Below are positions 23,510-36,159 of a stretch of 64,000 nt of DNA, piece after piece. The notes beneath the pieces are model-generated. The model did no database searches and was not told the DNA's origin. It was given only the letters and a program-made list of their open reading frames with translations. This DNA is from Balaenoptera acutorostrata (taxonomy: Eukaryota > Chordata > Mammalia > Artiodactyla > Balaenopteridae), in NCBI RefSeq assembly GCF_949987535.1, contig NC_080069.1, positions 37,003,269-37,067,268 of the forward strand. Reading direction: 5' to 3'. Position 1 is the first letter of the stretch. The number at the start of each line of letters is the position of its first letter. Both the position numbers and the translations under genes were made by a program.

Positions 23510-23890
23510 GTTCCTTCAGCCTGTACTATTATTTCCCTAGATATTCTCATGGCTCATTCATCCAAAGTAGGGACCGTGGATCCATATATGACTTTATGAG
23601 CATTACTCCTTTTCTTGGCTGCTTGCCAGGGGATGGATACCAGATCTAGACCACTGAGATCTGCTAAGGAAAGGAAGGGAGAGGAGGTACAGTTGGGACT
23701 TTATAGCACTTATCATTACCAGATGTTACATTTTATGTATTTTATGTGTTCATTGTTCATCTCCCTTAAGCACAGTGAGGGCAGCGACTTTTTGTTATTG
23801 ATGCTCTCTGTTATGGGCACAACATTAAAAAAAAATTCCTGGACGTAGTAGGCACTCAATAAGTACTTGTTAAATGAATTAATTGAATAC
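23510..23890 (+). mobile_element. LINE L2 3' end, sense
   Basis: 'ccttcagcctgtactattat' at the left and 'cttaagcacagtgagggcag', 'taggcactcaataagtactt' at the right fit an L2 3' end. The middle (about 23570-23690) does not, and may be an insertion or divergence. Confidence 0.6.
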
Positions 23891-23899
23891 AAGAATAAT

Positions 23900-26116
23900 T
23901 TGTTCCTAGTGGGCAAATATATTCAAGAAGACTATCAGCTAAAATTAAGATTAGAAAATTGGTAAATTAACTTTTAATAAATTTTCAGAACATTGGCCTC
24001 CTCTTCCCAATACTGTACCTCAAGGGCTTACCAGCTCTCTAATTCTCAACTTAAATGACTAATTAAATGGATGAAAAATCTCCTTTTCTGGCTTTAATTC
24101 TTTTCTGTACTATACATAATGATTCTCTGATGCAAGGTGCTGTACATTTTACTGTGTCTTTTTGTAATTGAATTTGTGCCCTCTGGGCTAGAAATATGTC
24201 TGCTATTTATAAAAGTTTAATTTCTCCCCAATATCTAGTTAAAAGGTGAATCTTAAAAAGACTAAAATGTTGCCCTAAAACAAATACTGTGCATAGTCAA
24301 ATCAAACATAAATAAACATTCCACTTTTATGTTCTTTTGAGAAGAGCTTAAAGAACTAACTTATAAATTGTAATAGATTTGTAATTAGTTTAATTTGCAG
24401 TCACTGAAACATTCAGACATTGGTTTTCCAGATATTCATAGTTTGGATTAAAAATTTCACAATTTTTTATAGACTATTTTACTTCATGATACTCATTACA
24501 CGTTATAGAAATAGCATACAGATTTCCCTCACACTTCATTGGTACACTAAAGAACCTAGTTTTTATAAAATGCATTCATTCTAATGTATTCATAATATAT
24601 ATTATTATTCTAGAAGCAGATAACCAGTTGTTTAGATAGTTCTAAGATTTTAACTGCATATTAATACAGGAGAACATATTAAATTAAAATCAAAAAACAG
24701 ATAATACTAAGAAAAAATGATGGCACACTGACAGGAAAAGAATAATTTTTAGTGTAGTATACTACATTCTAAATGAAAATGTTTGGATGAGAATGCAAAG
24801 AGGTTGAATATGAATAGTATGATTCAACTGCTAAACGTGCAGTGTATGTTTTGCTAAGAAATCATAAAGCACAGGAGAGTGGTCTCACTAAGTGGTATTA
24901 CATTTTATGAAATTAGAAAGACTTTAGTTTATTGGATAAGGCCAAGTCTTATGTACATGTGATAATAAAAAATATCAACATAAGTGAGTGTAGCTAGATC
25001 ACATGTTTAAGATAGACTTAAGGGACTCAACTGAGTTCACAAGAAACACACAGGAGAGATGAACAAGTTAAATGACACTATGAAAAAATTAAACAGATTG
25101 AGAACGTGGAACATATACAAAAAAACTGGCCTGAACACTTTAAAAGTCCAATGCCAAAGAAAAGAAAATGTGTGTGTGTTGAGGGCAGGGAGTGCTGGGG
25201 AGAGCACTGTTCTAATTAAAAGAGACTAAGGGTGGAAAAAAAAAAAAAAGAGAGAGACTAAGGAGACACACACAAACCAGCTATACAATATATGACATAA
25301 AATGTGTTTGTGGAACAAATGAAGAAATTTGCATGTGGTCTGGGTATTAGATAATATTATAGAATTAATGTTAATTTTCTTGGGTGTGTTAATGATGTGA
25401 TTCTGTAGTGGAATGCTGTTTTAAGGGGATGCAGCTAAAATCTTTAGGGAAGAATATCATCAAGTCTGCACTTTGAAACGGATTCAGCAAACACACACAT
25501 ACACACACAGGCACGCACACCAGCTTATATGGAAAAATATTAACAATTGTTGAATCTAGATGGTACGTGTATGAGTGATATGAGTGTTTGTTGTATTTTT
25601 CTTCCAAATTTTCTATATACTTGAAAAATGTTCATAGTAAAAAGTTGGGAAAACAAAAGTTATTTAAGCATTTATAATAAAAGACAGAATTTTTTAAAAA
25701 GAATCCAAAGGAATTCTCTATTACAGATATAGAGCTAAGCTCAAAAATGAACTAGCACTCTTTACAAAGAATGCCATTAACCTATTACTAAATAAGTGCC
25801 AAGAAAATAATGGTGATCATCCTTAAGACATAGGCAGCTGGCATCACAGTACCAGTTATCTGCATTTCTAAATATGTATTCTCTCAGGATAAATATGGAT
25901 GCTAATGGCCTAGAGCACTGCACAACTTGAAGCTCATAGAGGTCAGTATGTTTTTAATTATTTTCAGTATCACAGACATCCACCTTTACATAAGTTTTAG
26001 ATAGGCATTTGATGAAATTCTGACCTAACGTAAAATCTAACAATTTCTGTAAGTAGAATGACTAAGTAAATAGTTTACCATTTAGCTAACATAGCACAAG
26101 AATTAGTTGAATTTAC
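23900..26116. other. Mostly unassigned AT-rich sequence with simple repeats
   Basis: An interspersed repeat of undetermined family appears to occupy about 25260-25660 ('atattaacaattgttgaatc' near the right end). It includes a CA-rich tract at about 25494-25521 and is preceded by an A-run with GA repeats at 25238-25258. The remainder shows no gene or repeat that I can name. Confidence 0.45.
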
Positions 26117-26251
26117 CTGAGTAAGTATGGATCTCACTGAAGTTGTGTCTTGGCATCTCTGTAATACTGCATTAATTGCAAAGCTTCCCAGAAGATGCTG
26201 CTTTTTTACAGCCCAGGCTGGAGAAACAAACTTAGTAGCAAATTGGTTTAT
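26117..26251 (-). CDS. Putative internal coding exon of an unrecognised gene (45 codons)
   Basis: On the minus strand a pyrimidine-rich acceptor (ttttatatttaacag|ATAAAC) and a consensus donor (ACTCAG|GTAAATTC) enclose exactly 135 nt. Both boundaries are in phase 0, assuming the single open frame is the coding one; the other two frames hit stops within the first 20 bases. The 45 residues start INQFATKFVSPAWAVKK and end TTSVRSILTQ. They are mixed hydrophobic and charged, with a leucine-rich centre (HLLGSFAINAVLQRC), suggesting a helical segment. The exon sits in a repeat-poor stretch. I do not recognise the family, and no partner exon could be assigned. A decayed pseudogene is less likely given the intact sites and frame. 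Confidence 0.5.
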
Positions 26252-29200
26252 CTGTTAAATATAAAAGTGAAATATTGAGCTGAAGAAATATCTGTTAGTG
26301 TTGTGCAATGGTGATAAAAATTACTCCCTTAATATCTGGCATTGACATTTGTTTATACAGTAGTAAGCAGTGTGATCAAGGATATGTTTCTTGCTAATTC
26401 AGGGGCTTTTGACAAAATGTAAAGATAATCATATTAATTTAAAATAAGGTTTATGCATCAATTATGTCATATTCTATGACCTAAATTAACATGAAAAAGC
26501 TAAAATTAAATAAAGTTAAATAATTTTAATTATCCTTGCTATCACTCTGCAATTAATACTCAATTATTCTTTTTTTTTTCCATTTATCTTGCTTGTATTC
26601 TACTACCCAGGATACCTTTCTCTTCCCCTCACTTTTCCCCTTCACTTTAATATATGTGTTGAAAATATGTCATGATATCCTGTGATTTCCAACAAGCCCT
26701 GGGAAGACCAAGTACTAAATTATGGTCCCTCCATCATATTCTCAAACCCAGTCCATCACTGAAGCTTCATCTTATACTAGAGCTCCCATAACTGTCAACC
26801 CCTTCTCAGATGCCTTGATGATCCAAGTCTGCTCTGAAATCCACTATGAATAATATACAAGGTTCTTCAAGGTGGTTAGGAAGATAGGACCCGGATCTTA
26901 AAGCTAATATTAAATATTAGCTTTCTAGTTACCTTCAACTGAATGTAGATTTCCACCTGGCATGCAAAACCCCGCCTTTCAGTCTGGTACATTCAGATGA
27001 CAGCTTCTTAGGAGGAATGTTCTTATTTTTTCTGAAAATCTGAAACAGGAAAAAGTTTTATTCTTGGGTGCCAAGTAAAAAATTCTTTTAAAAATCCCTA
27101 CAGTAACAGAAAATCGTTGTCTTCTACCATTTTGAGAGGTAAAACTTGGCCGCAGTAAGCACTTTACATTAATAAGACATTCTGATCTCTGGAAGAGCAA
27201 GTTTTGCATTATAGAATTGATCAGTTGTTAGTTGTTGAGGTAAAGGCCACCTGAAAGGAAACTCCTACACAGTAACTCATTTCTTCTACTGGAAGATGTC
27301 AAAAGTAGAAGCTGCTTAGTCATAGTGAGATTGCTTATCGCCAGTGAACATGTCAATTGAGTCATACAAGGAACATCTAAAATGGACTTTTGAGAAGTTG
27401 AAAGTGTCCTTTACTTGATCAGTAGTGCAGGGAAGGGAGAAATAGGCATTCAATGACTAACGGGTAAACACCCCTTCCCATAGACTCAGGACAGCTGAAG
27501 AAGCCCATGAATGAATAAATCAGGGAGAAAAAAAAACAAAAAAAAAAACAGTGCCAGTATAGAAGGTAATTACCTCTTCTTGTTTCTACAAAGAATGTCT
27601 CTGTCTGCTGTTCCTTATCACTGCAACAATCCAGAGAATAGAGGAAGTTACACAAAAGATTAAAGCAATACTTTAAGAATTGCCTTGTGTATAATAATGT
27701 TTTTATAAATTTTCTATCTCAATTTGCTAGAAGTTTAGACCCAAGTCCTTTGCAAAATTTTGAAATAGGGGAAGTTTGTAACAACCTTTCCTTCTTCCTT
27801 GTGGTTGCTCTTGTAGACCCTGTCCCTCCCTCGCTGGTGTCCCTTCTGGTCATTTCCCCTCTGTACTCTTCTCTGATTCCTTCGCCAGAACATCTGTGTT
27901 CTCTCAAGGATGCACTAAATGGCTTGATAATCTACCCCACAGAGGATCTGAAACCCTCCATTTGTATTTCATGGCATGGTTGCTTATGGACTACATGAAT
28001 TTTGGTTTGAAATAAAAACAGTAAAGCATATCTTTCAAGTGAATTCTATTTTGTGATGTGATTGTTGACTATCATAAAGAGATATATTTTCCTGGAAGTA
28101 ATTTAATATCTGAATAAAGCTCTTAATACAACAGCTGTTAAAATCACATATTTAAATAAACTATTATAGGTTAAAATATGAATGGTTCTCAAAAATATTA
28201 ATAATTTCTAAAACATTAGGAAAATATCATCCAGTAATAACTGGAAATAAGATGTCCCAAGTGCAATATTTGTCAAGTACCTAAAGTTTGGTACTTTTCA
28301 CACGTTGTTCACATGATTGTGGCAATTCTTAATCTTTGCCTTTAAAACTTGATAGCAATTTAGTTCACTTTCTCCCAGCTTGAAGTGACCTTAAGCTTTT
28401 AAGCTTATTTTCTGTGTGAAAGCATGTGCCTTTTTGAGCACACTGAGATTTTTCCCTGCTTTATAACTGGAGCCCTGCCCCAGAAGATCTGAACAGCATC
28501 CTGATCCCATTTTAGATGAGAGAGAGGTTGGGTTTGACCTCTTCCTGGGGGATCTAGCTGTCCAGATGAAAGACCCCTGAGTATGCATCTTCTCCTCCTA
28601 CACAGGCCTACCTCATAGAAAGAAGAAATACTCTTTTTACACTCATCTTGGGGCAACAGGCACCTAGAATTGTAAAAATTACATCCTGATCCAAATATGA
28701 GCCTGCCTTATTTTCTTTTCATAAATAGACAAAAAAACATCATTTTTCTCCTGTTGTCTCCTCATACACTCTCAGGACCCTGACATAATATGATGACCAC
28801 CACATGTCATTACAAAATGTCCTACATTCAGGATGTGCATTTTTTTGCAAGGCCATGCTATTATCTGACTAAAAACAGACCATAGTGATAATGACAATTC
28901 CCTGTCTGCTCTGTGGGAACTCAAGATTCTCATATTCCTGCCAGGTATTTTGGGCAGCTGTTGGAAGACACTCATTCCCCTCTCCTGAGGTTTCCAGGTA
29001 GAGGACAGCTGTTTGTGCGGCACAGTGCTGCCTCACTCTCCTCCTCTGAAAGGTAGCACCTCATCTGAGTAGGGAGCTTCAGATAATGAACTGGGTACTT
29101 ACAGCTTAGCTCCTTCCTCTTTCTTTATTACTGGTGTATGCTTGCCTGCAGAAGGCATGTGTTTTAGGCTGCTCTTGATCATGAGGTAAATGATAAAGGC

Positions 29201-29830
29201 TTTGTCATTGCAGGGGAGCAGGGGGCTGTGATTTCCCAGCACTGCCTCTAATTATGAGGTTAAGTATTGGGTATCTAATTCTTCTCATGTTTCTATACCT
29301 TCTTCTCCCATTGATCTATTAATAATGAGGCTGACATTTGCATTCCATCTGTCTGGTTCCACATTCTATCTCAAATGGTTCAGAACTCTAGTGCAAAAGG
29401 GCATAAATGCATTGACCTCCTTGTGTGACAGCGGTCTTCAGAAGGATTGGTCTCCATGAAGTGGTTCTCTTGGACCCCACAAAGTAGCCTCCATTTTTCT
29501 CCTCCACCTCAGTGGTGAAATCTCTAGTGCCTGTAAATATCAAAAACAGCTGTGATTCCCCCAGTGTTACAACAGCTTTAACTAATGGTGCTGCTCCTGC
29601 TATTGATGTGGGAATCCAAGCTGCAAATGCCTGAAGGTGAGGACACTACTGTCTATACAGAGGACCCTTTACATTGCTGCTGGTTGTGCTACCTCCTGTT
29701 ATTACCAAAGCTGCTGACACCTTGGAATCTCAATGTCCCTTAGGATTTCAGCTGATGAGCTCCATCCTGGGACCCAGGCCAAAGTATATGAGAACCAGGC
29801 TGAAGGACACTCTGAGGAAAAGATTCCATG
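26252..29830. other. Repeat-poor sequence, no further exon assigned
   Basis: This may be intronic to the gene carrying the exon just to its left. Several short open frames (for example at 26979-27209, 27419-27655 and 28405-28656 on the minus strand) lack matching splice phases with that exon. No repeat family was recognised with confidence. Confidence 0.4.
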
Positions 29831-29834
29831 CTGT

Positions 29835-30235
29835 ATAGTGAAGTGCACATATCTTAAGTGTACAGCTCAATGAATTTTATATATGAATACACCTGTGTAA
29901 ATACCACCCACATCAAAATATAGAACATTTTCAGCACTCCAGAAGATTCTCTCATGCTTCCTCTTAGCTCAACCTCCCCCCAACCAAAGGTAATCATGAT
30001 ACTGATTTCTATCATGTTCTTAAACTTGATGTAACTGGAATAATAAAATATATACTCTCTTGTGTCTTTTATGTGAGACTCACCTATGTTGTTGCATGCA
30101 GCTGTAGTTTGTTATTTTTCATATTAATATTAGTATTGCATTGTGTGCAGATGCCACCATTCATATTATATTTCTATTCTGCTGCTTTGATTGTTACAAA
30201 ATATGTCTTTTGATGAGCATATGTATATTATTTGT
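29835..30235 (-). mobile_element. Old L1 3' region, antisense
   Basis: 'aagtgtacagctcaatgaat', 'acacctgtgtaaataccacc', 'gcactccagaagattctctc' and 'gttgttgcatgcagctgtag' follow the reverse complement of an old L1 3' region. The right-hand ~80 bp are degraded. It ends where a different antisense L1 begins. Confidence 0.65.
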
Positions 30236-30239
30236 TTTG

Positions 30240-33200
30240 TTTTATTAGACTTTATTTTTTTAGAGCAGCTTTAGATTTACAGCAAAATTGAGCAGAAGGT
30301 ATAGAGATTTCCCATATATCTCCTGCCCCACCATATGCACAGCCTTTCCACTCTCAACATCCTCTACTAGAGTTGTACAATTTAAAAATTGATGAACCTA
30401 TAATGACACATCATTATCACCCAAAGTCCATAGTTTACACTAAGGTTTACTCTTGGTGTTGTACATTCTGTGGGTTTTAACACATGTATAATGACAGGTA
30501 TCTACCATTACAATATCATACAGAATAGTTTCACTGTCCTAAAAATCCTATATTCTCTGCTTATTCATATCTCCTTCCTCCCTAATCCTTGGCAACCCCT
30601 GATTTTTTTTATTGTCTTCTAACTTTTGCCTTTTCCAGAGTGTCAAATGGTTGGAATCATACAGCATGTAACTTTTTCAGATTAGCTTTTTTGCTTGGTA
30701 ATATGCATTTATTTCCTCCATAGTTTTTCATGGCTTGCCTATTTTCTTTTTAGCACTGGATAATATCCTATTGTCTGGATGTACCACAGTTTATTTATCC
30801 ATTCACCTACTGAAGGATATCTTGGTTACTGCTAAGTTTTGGCAATTATGAACAAAGCTGCTATAAACATCTGTGTGCAGGTTTTTGTGTGGACATAAGT
30901 TTTCAACTTCTCTGGGTACATACTAAGAAGTACAATAGCTGGATTGTATGGTAAGAGTATATTTAGTTTTGTAAGAGATTACCAATTGTCTTCCAAAATG
31001 ACTGTACCATTTTGCATTCCCACCAGCAATGAACAAGAGTTCCTGTTGCCCCACATCCTCACCAACATTTGGTGCTGTCAGCGTTTGAAATTTTGGCCAT
31101 TCTAATAGGTGTGTAGTGGTATGTCATTGTTGTCTTAATTTGCATTTTCCTAATGGCTCATGGTGTAGAGTACCTTTTCATATGCTTATTTGTCATCTGT
31201 ATATCTTTGGTAAGATGGCTGTTTAGATCTTTGGCCCATTTTTTAACCTGGATGTTTGTTTTCTTATTGTTGAGTTTTGAGAGTTCTTTCTTTGTATGTT
31301 TCGGAAAATAGTCCTTTATGAGATGTTTCTTTTGCAAATAATTTTTCACAGTCTGTGGCTTATCTCCTCATTCTCTTGAGTGACTTCTGCAGAGCAGAAG
31401 TTTTTAATTTTTATGAAGTCCATCTTATCAGTTCTTTCATGGATGGTGACTTCGGTGTTGTACATAAAGTCATTGCCGAACCCAAGGTCGCCTAGATTTT
31501 CTCCTACCTTATCTTTCAGGAATTTTATAGTTTTGCTCTATGATGCACTTTGAGTTAATTTTTGTAAATGGTGTAAAGTCTGTGTCTGGATTCATTTATT
31601 TACATGTGGATGTCTAGTTGTTCTAGCATCATTTATTTAAAAGACTATATTTTCTCCATTGTATTGATTTTGCTCCTTTGTCAAATATCAGTTGACTATA
31701 TTTGTGTGGGACTATCTCTGGGGTTTCTGTTCTGTTCTATTAACCTATTTGTCTATTAAGTCTTTCTATTCACCAAGACCACGGTTGATTACTATAGCTT
31801 TATAGTAAGTCTTAAAGTCAGGTAGGGTCAGTCCTATAAATTTCTTCTTCACCTTCAGTACCGTGCTGGCTATCCTGGGTGTTTTGCCTCTCATAAAAGC
31901 TTTTGAATCTGTTTGTAGATATCCACAAAATAATTTGCTAGGACTTTGATTGGGATTGAATCTATAGATTGAGTTGGAAAGAACTGACATCTTAATGATA
32001 CTGAATCTTCCTGTGCATGAACATGGATGATCTCTCCATTTATTTAGTTCTTCTTTGATTTCTTTCATCAGAGTTTTGTAGTTCTCCTCATATATATTTG
32101 GACATATTTATCAGATTTATACTTAAGTATTTCTTCTTAAGGGTTCTAATATGAATGATATTGTGTTTTAAATTTCAAATTCTACTTGTTTATTGCTGGT
32201 ATATAGAAAAGTGATTGACTTTGTATATTAACCTTGTATTCTTCAACCTTGCTATAATTACTTATTAGTTCCAGGAGTATTTTTGTCCATTCTTTCAGAT
32301 TTTCTATATAAATGATCATGTCATCTGTGAACAAAGACAGTTTTATTTCTTCCTTCCCAATCAGTATATCTTATATTTCCTTTTCTTTCTCATTGCATTA
32401 GCTGGTACTTCCAGTACAATGTTGAAAAGGAATGGTGAGAGGACCTAATCTTAGCAGGGGTTTTTAGTTTTTTGCTGCTAAGTATGATGTTACCTATGGG
32501 CTTTTTGTAGATATTCTTTATCAAGTTGAGGAAGTTCCCCTCTGTTCCTAGTTTTCTGAGAGTTTTTATCATGAATAGGTATTGGATTTTGTGAAATGTT
32601 TTTTCTGCATCTAATGATATAATCGTGTGATTTTTCTTCTTTAACCTGTTGATGTGATGGATTACATTAATTGATTTTTGAATGTTGGAATAGCCTTGTA
32701 TACCTGGGATAAATCCCACTTAATCATGGTGTATAATTCTTTTTATATATTGTTGGATTTGAATTGCTAATAATTTGTTGAGGATGTTTGCATCTAGTTT
32801 TATGAGGGGTACTGCTCTGTAGTTTCCTTTTCTTGTAATGCCTTTTTGTCTGCTTTTGGTGTTAGTGTAATACTAGCCTCATAAAATAAGTTAGGAAGTA
32901 ATCCCTCTGCTTCTACATTCTGGAAAAGATTGTAGAGAATTGGTATAATTTTTTTTCCTTGAATGTTTAGTAGAATTCACCAATGAGTCCAACTGGTCCT
33001 GGTGCTTTCTGACTTGGAAGGTTATTAATTTTTAACCCAAGTTATTTAATAGATATAGGTATGTTCAGACAGTCTCTTTCTCTTGTGTACATTTTGACAG
33101 ATTGTGTACGTTTTGACAGATTGTGTTTTTCAAGGAATTGGTTCATTTCATTTAGGTTATCAAATTTGTGGGCATTGAGTTGTTCATAATATTTATTGTT

Positions 33201-34440
33201 CTTTCAATTTCCATGGGATCAGTAATGATGTCCCCTCTTTCATTTCTGATATTAGTAATTTGCATTGCTATCTTCTTTTTCTTGTATAGCCCAGCTAGAA
33301 GCTCATTAATTTCACTGACCTTTTCAAAGAACTAGATTTTGGTTTCATTGATTTTCTCTATTGATTTTCTGTTTAAATTTTATTAATTTCTTCTCTAATT
33401 TTTATTTCTTTTCTTCTGCTTATTTTGGATTATTTTGCTCTTCTTTTTCTAGTTTCCTATGGTAGAAGTTTAAATTATTGACTTTAGATCTTCTTTTCTA
33501 ACACATGCATTCAGTGAGATAAATTTCCTTCTAAGCACTGCTTTTGTTGAATCCCAAATTTGATAAGTTGTATTTTTATCTTCATTTAGTTAAAATTATT
33601 TTTAAATTTCTCTTGAGATTTCTTCTTTGACCTATGTTTTATTTAGAAGTGTGTTGTTTAATCTCCAATTATTTGGGTATTTTCCATCTACCTTTCTATT
33701 ATTGATTTCTAGTTTAATTCTACTGTGGTCTGAGAGCAGACATTATATGATTTTCTTCTTTTAAACTTGTTAAGGTGTGTTTTATGTGCCATAATGTCTG
33801 TTTTGGTCTGTTTTGATGCATGTTCCTTGTGAGCTTGAGAATATGTATTCTGCTGCTGTTGGACTAAGTAATTTATAGGTGTTAATTATTTGTTTGATTG
33901 ATGGTTCTATTGAGTTAAATTATGTCCTTACTAATTTTCTGCCTACTAGATCTGCCCATTTTTGTTAGAGGAGTGTTAAGTCTCTAAATATAATAATGGA
34001 TTAATCGATTTCTTCTTGCATTTCTACCAGCTTTTGCCCCATGTATTTTGCAGCTCTGTTGTTAGGTGTATACATGTTAAGGATTGTTATATCTTCTTGA
34101 AGAATTGACACTTTATCATTATGGAATGCTCTTCTTAACTCCTGATTACTTTCCTTGCTGCAAAATCTGTTCTGCCTGAAATTAATGTAGCTACTCCTGC
34201 TTTCTTTTAATTAGTGTTAGCATGTTGTATCATTTTCCATCCATTTATTTTTCATCTATATATGTCTTTAAAATTAGGGTGGTTTTCTGTTGGACAATAT
34301 ATAGTTGAGTTTTGGTTTTTGATTCCTTCAACAATCTCTTTTTTAATAGTATATTTAAGCCATTGATGTTTAAAGTGATTATTGGTGTGGTTGGATTAAT
34401 ATCTACCATATTTATTACTATTTTCAATTTGACGCTTTTG
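30240..34440 (-). pseudogene. Old L1 (L1M-type) ORF2 and 3' UTR, antisense
   Basis: Read on the minus strand, the ORF2 start is recognisable at 34245-34427 ('NPTTPIITLNINGLN'). The reverse-transcriptase block lies at 32390-32719 ('[20 protein letters not shown]'). The following domain is at 31766-32068 and the C-terminal part at 31158-31349. The 3' UTR (30240-30900 on the plus strand, starting 'gactttattttttta') closes the element. The frame is broken repeatedly, with no fragment over about 110 codons. The 5' half continues beyond an inserted block at 34441-36141 (see 36160-37430 and 38260-39155), so this was once a near full-length L1. Confidence 0.8.
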
Positions 34441-34660
34441 TTTTTTTTCCTTTTTTATTGTGGTATGCTTGATGTATAACATTATCAAAAATAGAACTAC
34501 CATATGACCCAGAAATCCCCCTTCTGGGTATATATCTGGAAAAAATGAAAACACTGTTTTGAAAAGATACATGCACTCCAGTGTTCATAGCAGCATTATT
34601 TACAATTGCCAGGATATGAAAGCGACCTAAGTGTCCATCAACAGATGAATGGATAAAAAA

Positions 34661-34721
34661 TAATATATATATATATATATATGTATACACACACACACGT
34701 ACACACACACACACACACACA
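34661..34721. repeat. (TA)n / (CA)n compound microsatellite
   Basis: A TA run passes into 'gtatacacacacacacgt' and then a CA run. It has expanded inside an L1 fragment. Confidence 0.9.
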
Positions 34722-35011
34722 ATGGAATACTACTCAGCCACAAAAAAAGAATAAATTTTGCCATTTACAGCAACATGGATGGACTTGGAAGACATTATGC
34801 TAAGTGAAATAAGTCAGACAGAGAAAGACAAATACTGTATGGTATCATTTATATATGGAATTAAAAATTCAGCAAACTAGTGAATATAACAACAAAGAAG
34901 CAGGCTCACAGGTAAAGAGAACAAACCAGTGGTTACCAGTGGGAAGAAGGAAGGGGGGAGGGCAATATAGGGGATTAAGAGGTACAAACTATTAGGTATA
35001 AAATGAGCTAC

Positions 35012-35595
35012 AAGGATATATTGTACACAGATGAATAATAAAGAAGATGTGGCACATATATACAATGGAATATTACTCATCCATAAAAAGAAATGAAATT
35101 GAGTTATTTGTAGTGAGGTGGATGGACCTAGAGTGTGTCACACAGAGTGAAGTAAGTCAGAAAGAGAAAAACAAATACCGTATGCTAACACATATATATG
35201 GAATCTAAGAAAAAAAAATGGTCATGAAGAACCTAGAGGCAAGATGGGAATAAAGACACAGACCTACTAGATAATGGACTTGAGGATATGGGGAGGGGGA
35301 AGGGTAAGCTGGGACAAAGTGAGAGAGTGGCATGGACATATATACACTACCAAATGTAAAATAGATAGCTAGTGGGAAGCAGCCGCATAGCACAGGGAGA
35401 TCAGCTCGGTGCTTTGTGACTACCTAGAGGGGTGAGATAGGGAGGGTGGGAGGGAGGGAGATGCAAGAGGGAGGAGATATGGGGATATATGTATATGTAT
35501 AACTGATTCACTTTGTTATAAAGCAGAAACTAATACACCATTGTAAAGCAATTATACTGCAATAAAGATGTTTAAAAAAAAGGATATATTGTACA
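35012..35595 (+). mobile_element. Young 5'-truncated L1 with target-site duplication
   Basis: The insert (35028-35579) holds only the last codons of ORF2 and the 3' UTR, ending 'caataaagatgtttaaaaaa'. It closely resembles the 3' end of the L1 at 46861-54189. The 16-bp duplication aaggatatattgtaca is perfect on both sides (35012-35027 and 35580-35595). It interrupts the older sense L1, whose text continues across the insert. Confidence 0.95.
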
Positions 35596-35774
35596 ACATG
35601 GGGAATATAGCCAATATTTTATAATAACTATAAATGGAGTATAACTTTTAAAATGTGTGAATCACTGTATTGTACACCTGTAACTTATATAATATTGTAC
35701 ATCAACTAGGCTTCAATAAAAAAATAAATAGTAGAAAATGTAAAGCACAAAAATCCAAAAAAACCAAAACATTA

Positions 35775-35906
35775 CTTTTAGCTATACAACATAATGATTT
35801 GATATTTGTATATAGTGCAAAATGATCACCTCAATAAGTCTAATTAACATTCATCCCTATACATAGCTACAAATTTTTTTTCTTGTGATGAGAAAGATCT
35901 ACTCTT
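35775..35906 (-). mobile_element. Old L1 3' UTR fragment, antisense
   Basis: 'acaacataatgatttgatat', 'tgatcacctcaataagtcta' and 'ttttttttcttgtgatgaga' match the same L1 3' UTR type as 18030-18300. It is the immediate target of the SINE to its right. Confidence 0.6.
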
Positions 35907-36154
35907 GGGACTTCCCTGGTGGTGCATGGTTAAGACTCAGTGCTTCCTATGCAGGGGGGCCAGGTTCCATCCCTGATCCAGGAACTACATCCTATATGCA
36001 TGCCGCAACAAAGAGTTCACTTACCACAACTAAGGAGCTGGCAAGCCACAACTAAGGAGCCCGCAAACTGCAACTAAGGAGCCTGCCTGCCGCAACTAAG
36101 ATCTGACGCAACCAAATAAATAAATAAATAAATGTTTTAAAAATGATCTGCTCT
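35893..36154 (+). mobile_element. CHR-type SINE, older copy
   Basis: The SINE (35907-36141) begins 'gggacttccctggtggtgca' and ends with a (aaat)n tail, as in the cetacean/hippo/ruminant tRNA-derived family. The middle holds repeated 'caactaaggagc' units. Its B box is degraded ('aggttccatccc'), indicating age. The flanks aaagatctactct and aatgatctgctct are a mutated target duplication. Confidence 0.88.
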
Positions 36155-36159
36155 CTCAG

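Larger units (their letters stand above)
34480..35735 (+). mobile_element. Older L1 3' end, sense, itself interrupted
   Basis: The L1 C-terminal and 3' UTR text runs from 'aactaccatatgacccagaa' and 'tagcagcattatttacaatt' to 'cttatataatattgtacatc' and an A-rich tail. It lies in the opposite orientation to the L1 around it. A young truncated L1 (35028-35579) splits it. A TA/CA microsatellite sits in its coding part. Confidence 0.8.

Noticed and set aside
25898..25952. Possible plus-strand exon between ctctcag and GTCAGT
   Set aside because: All three frames contain stops.
27574..27620. Possible 47-nt minus-strand exon (acceptor ggattgttgcag, donor AGAG|GTAATT)
   Set aside because: Sites are acceptable, but the exon is short and I could not match its phase to any neighbouring candidate, including the exon at 26117-26251.
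27687..27998. 103-codon plus-strand frame
   Set aside because: Low-complexity composition, no recognisable domain and no splice context.
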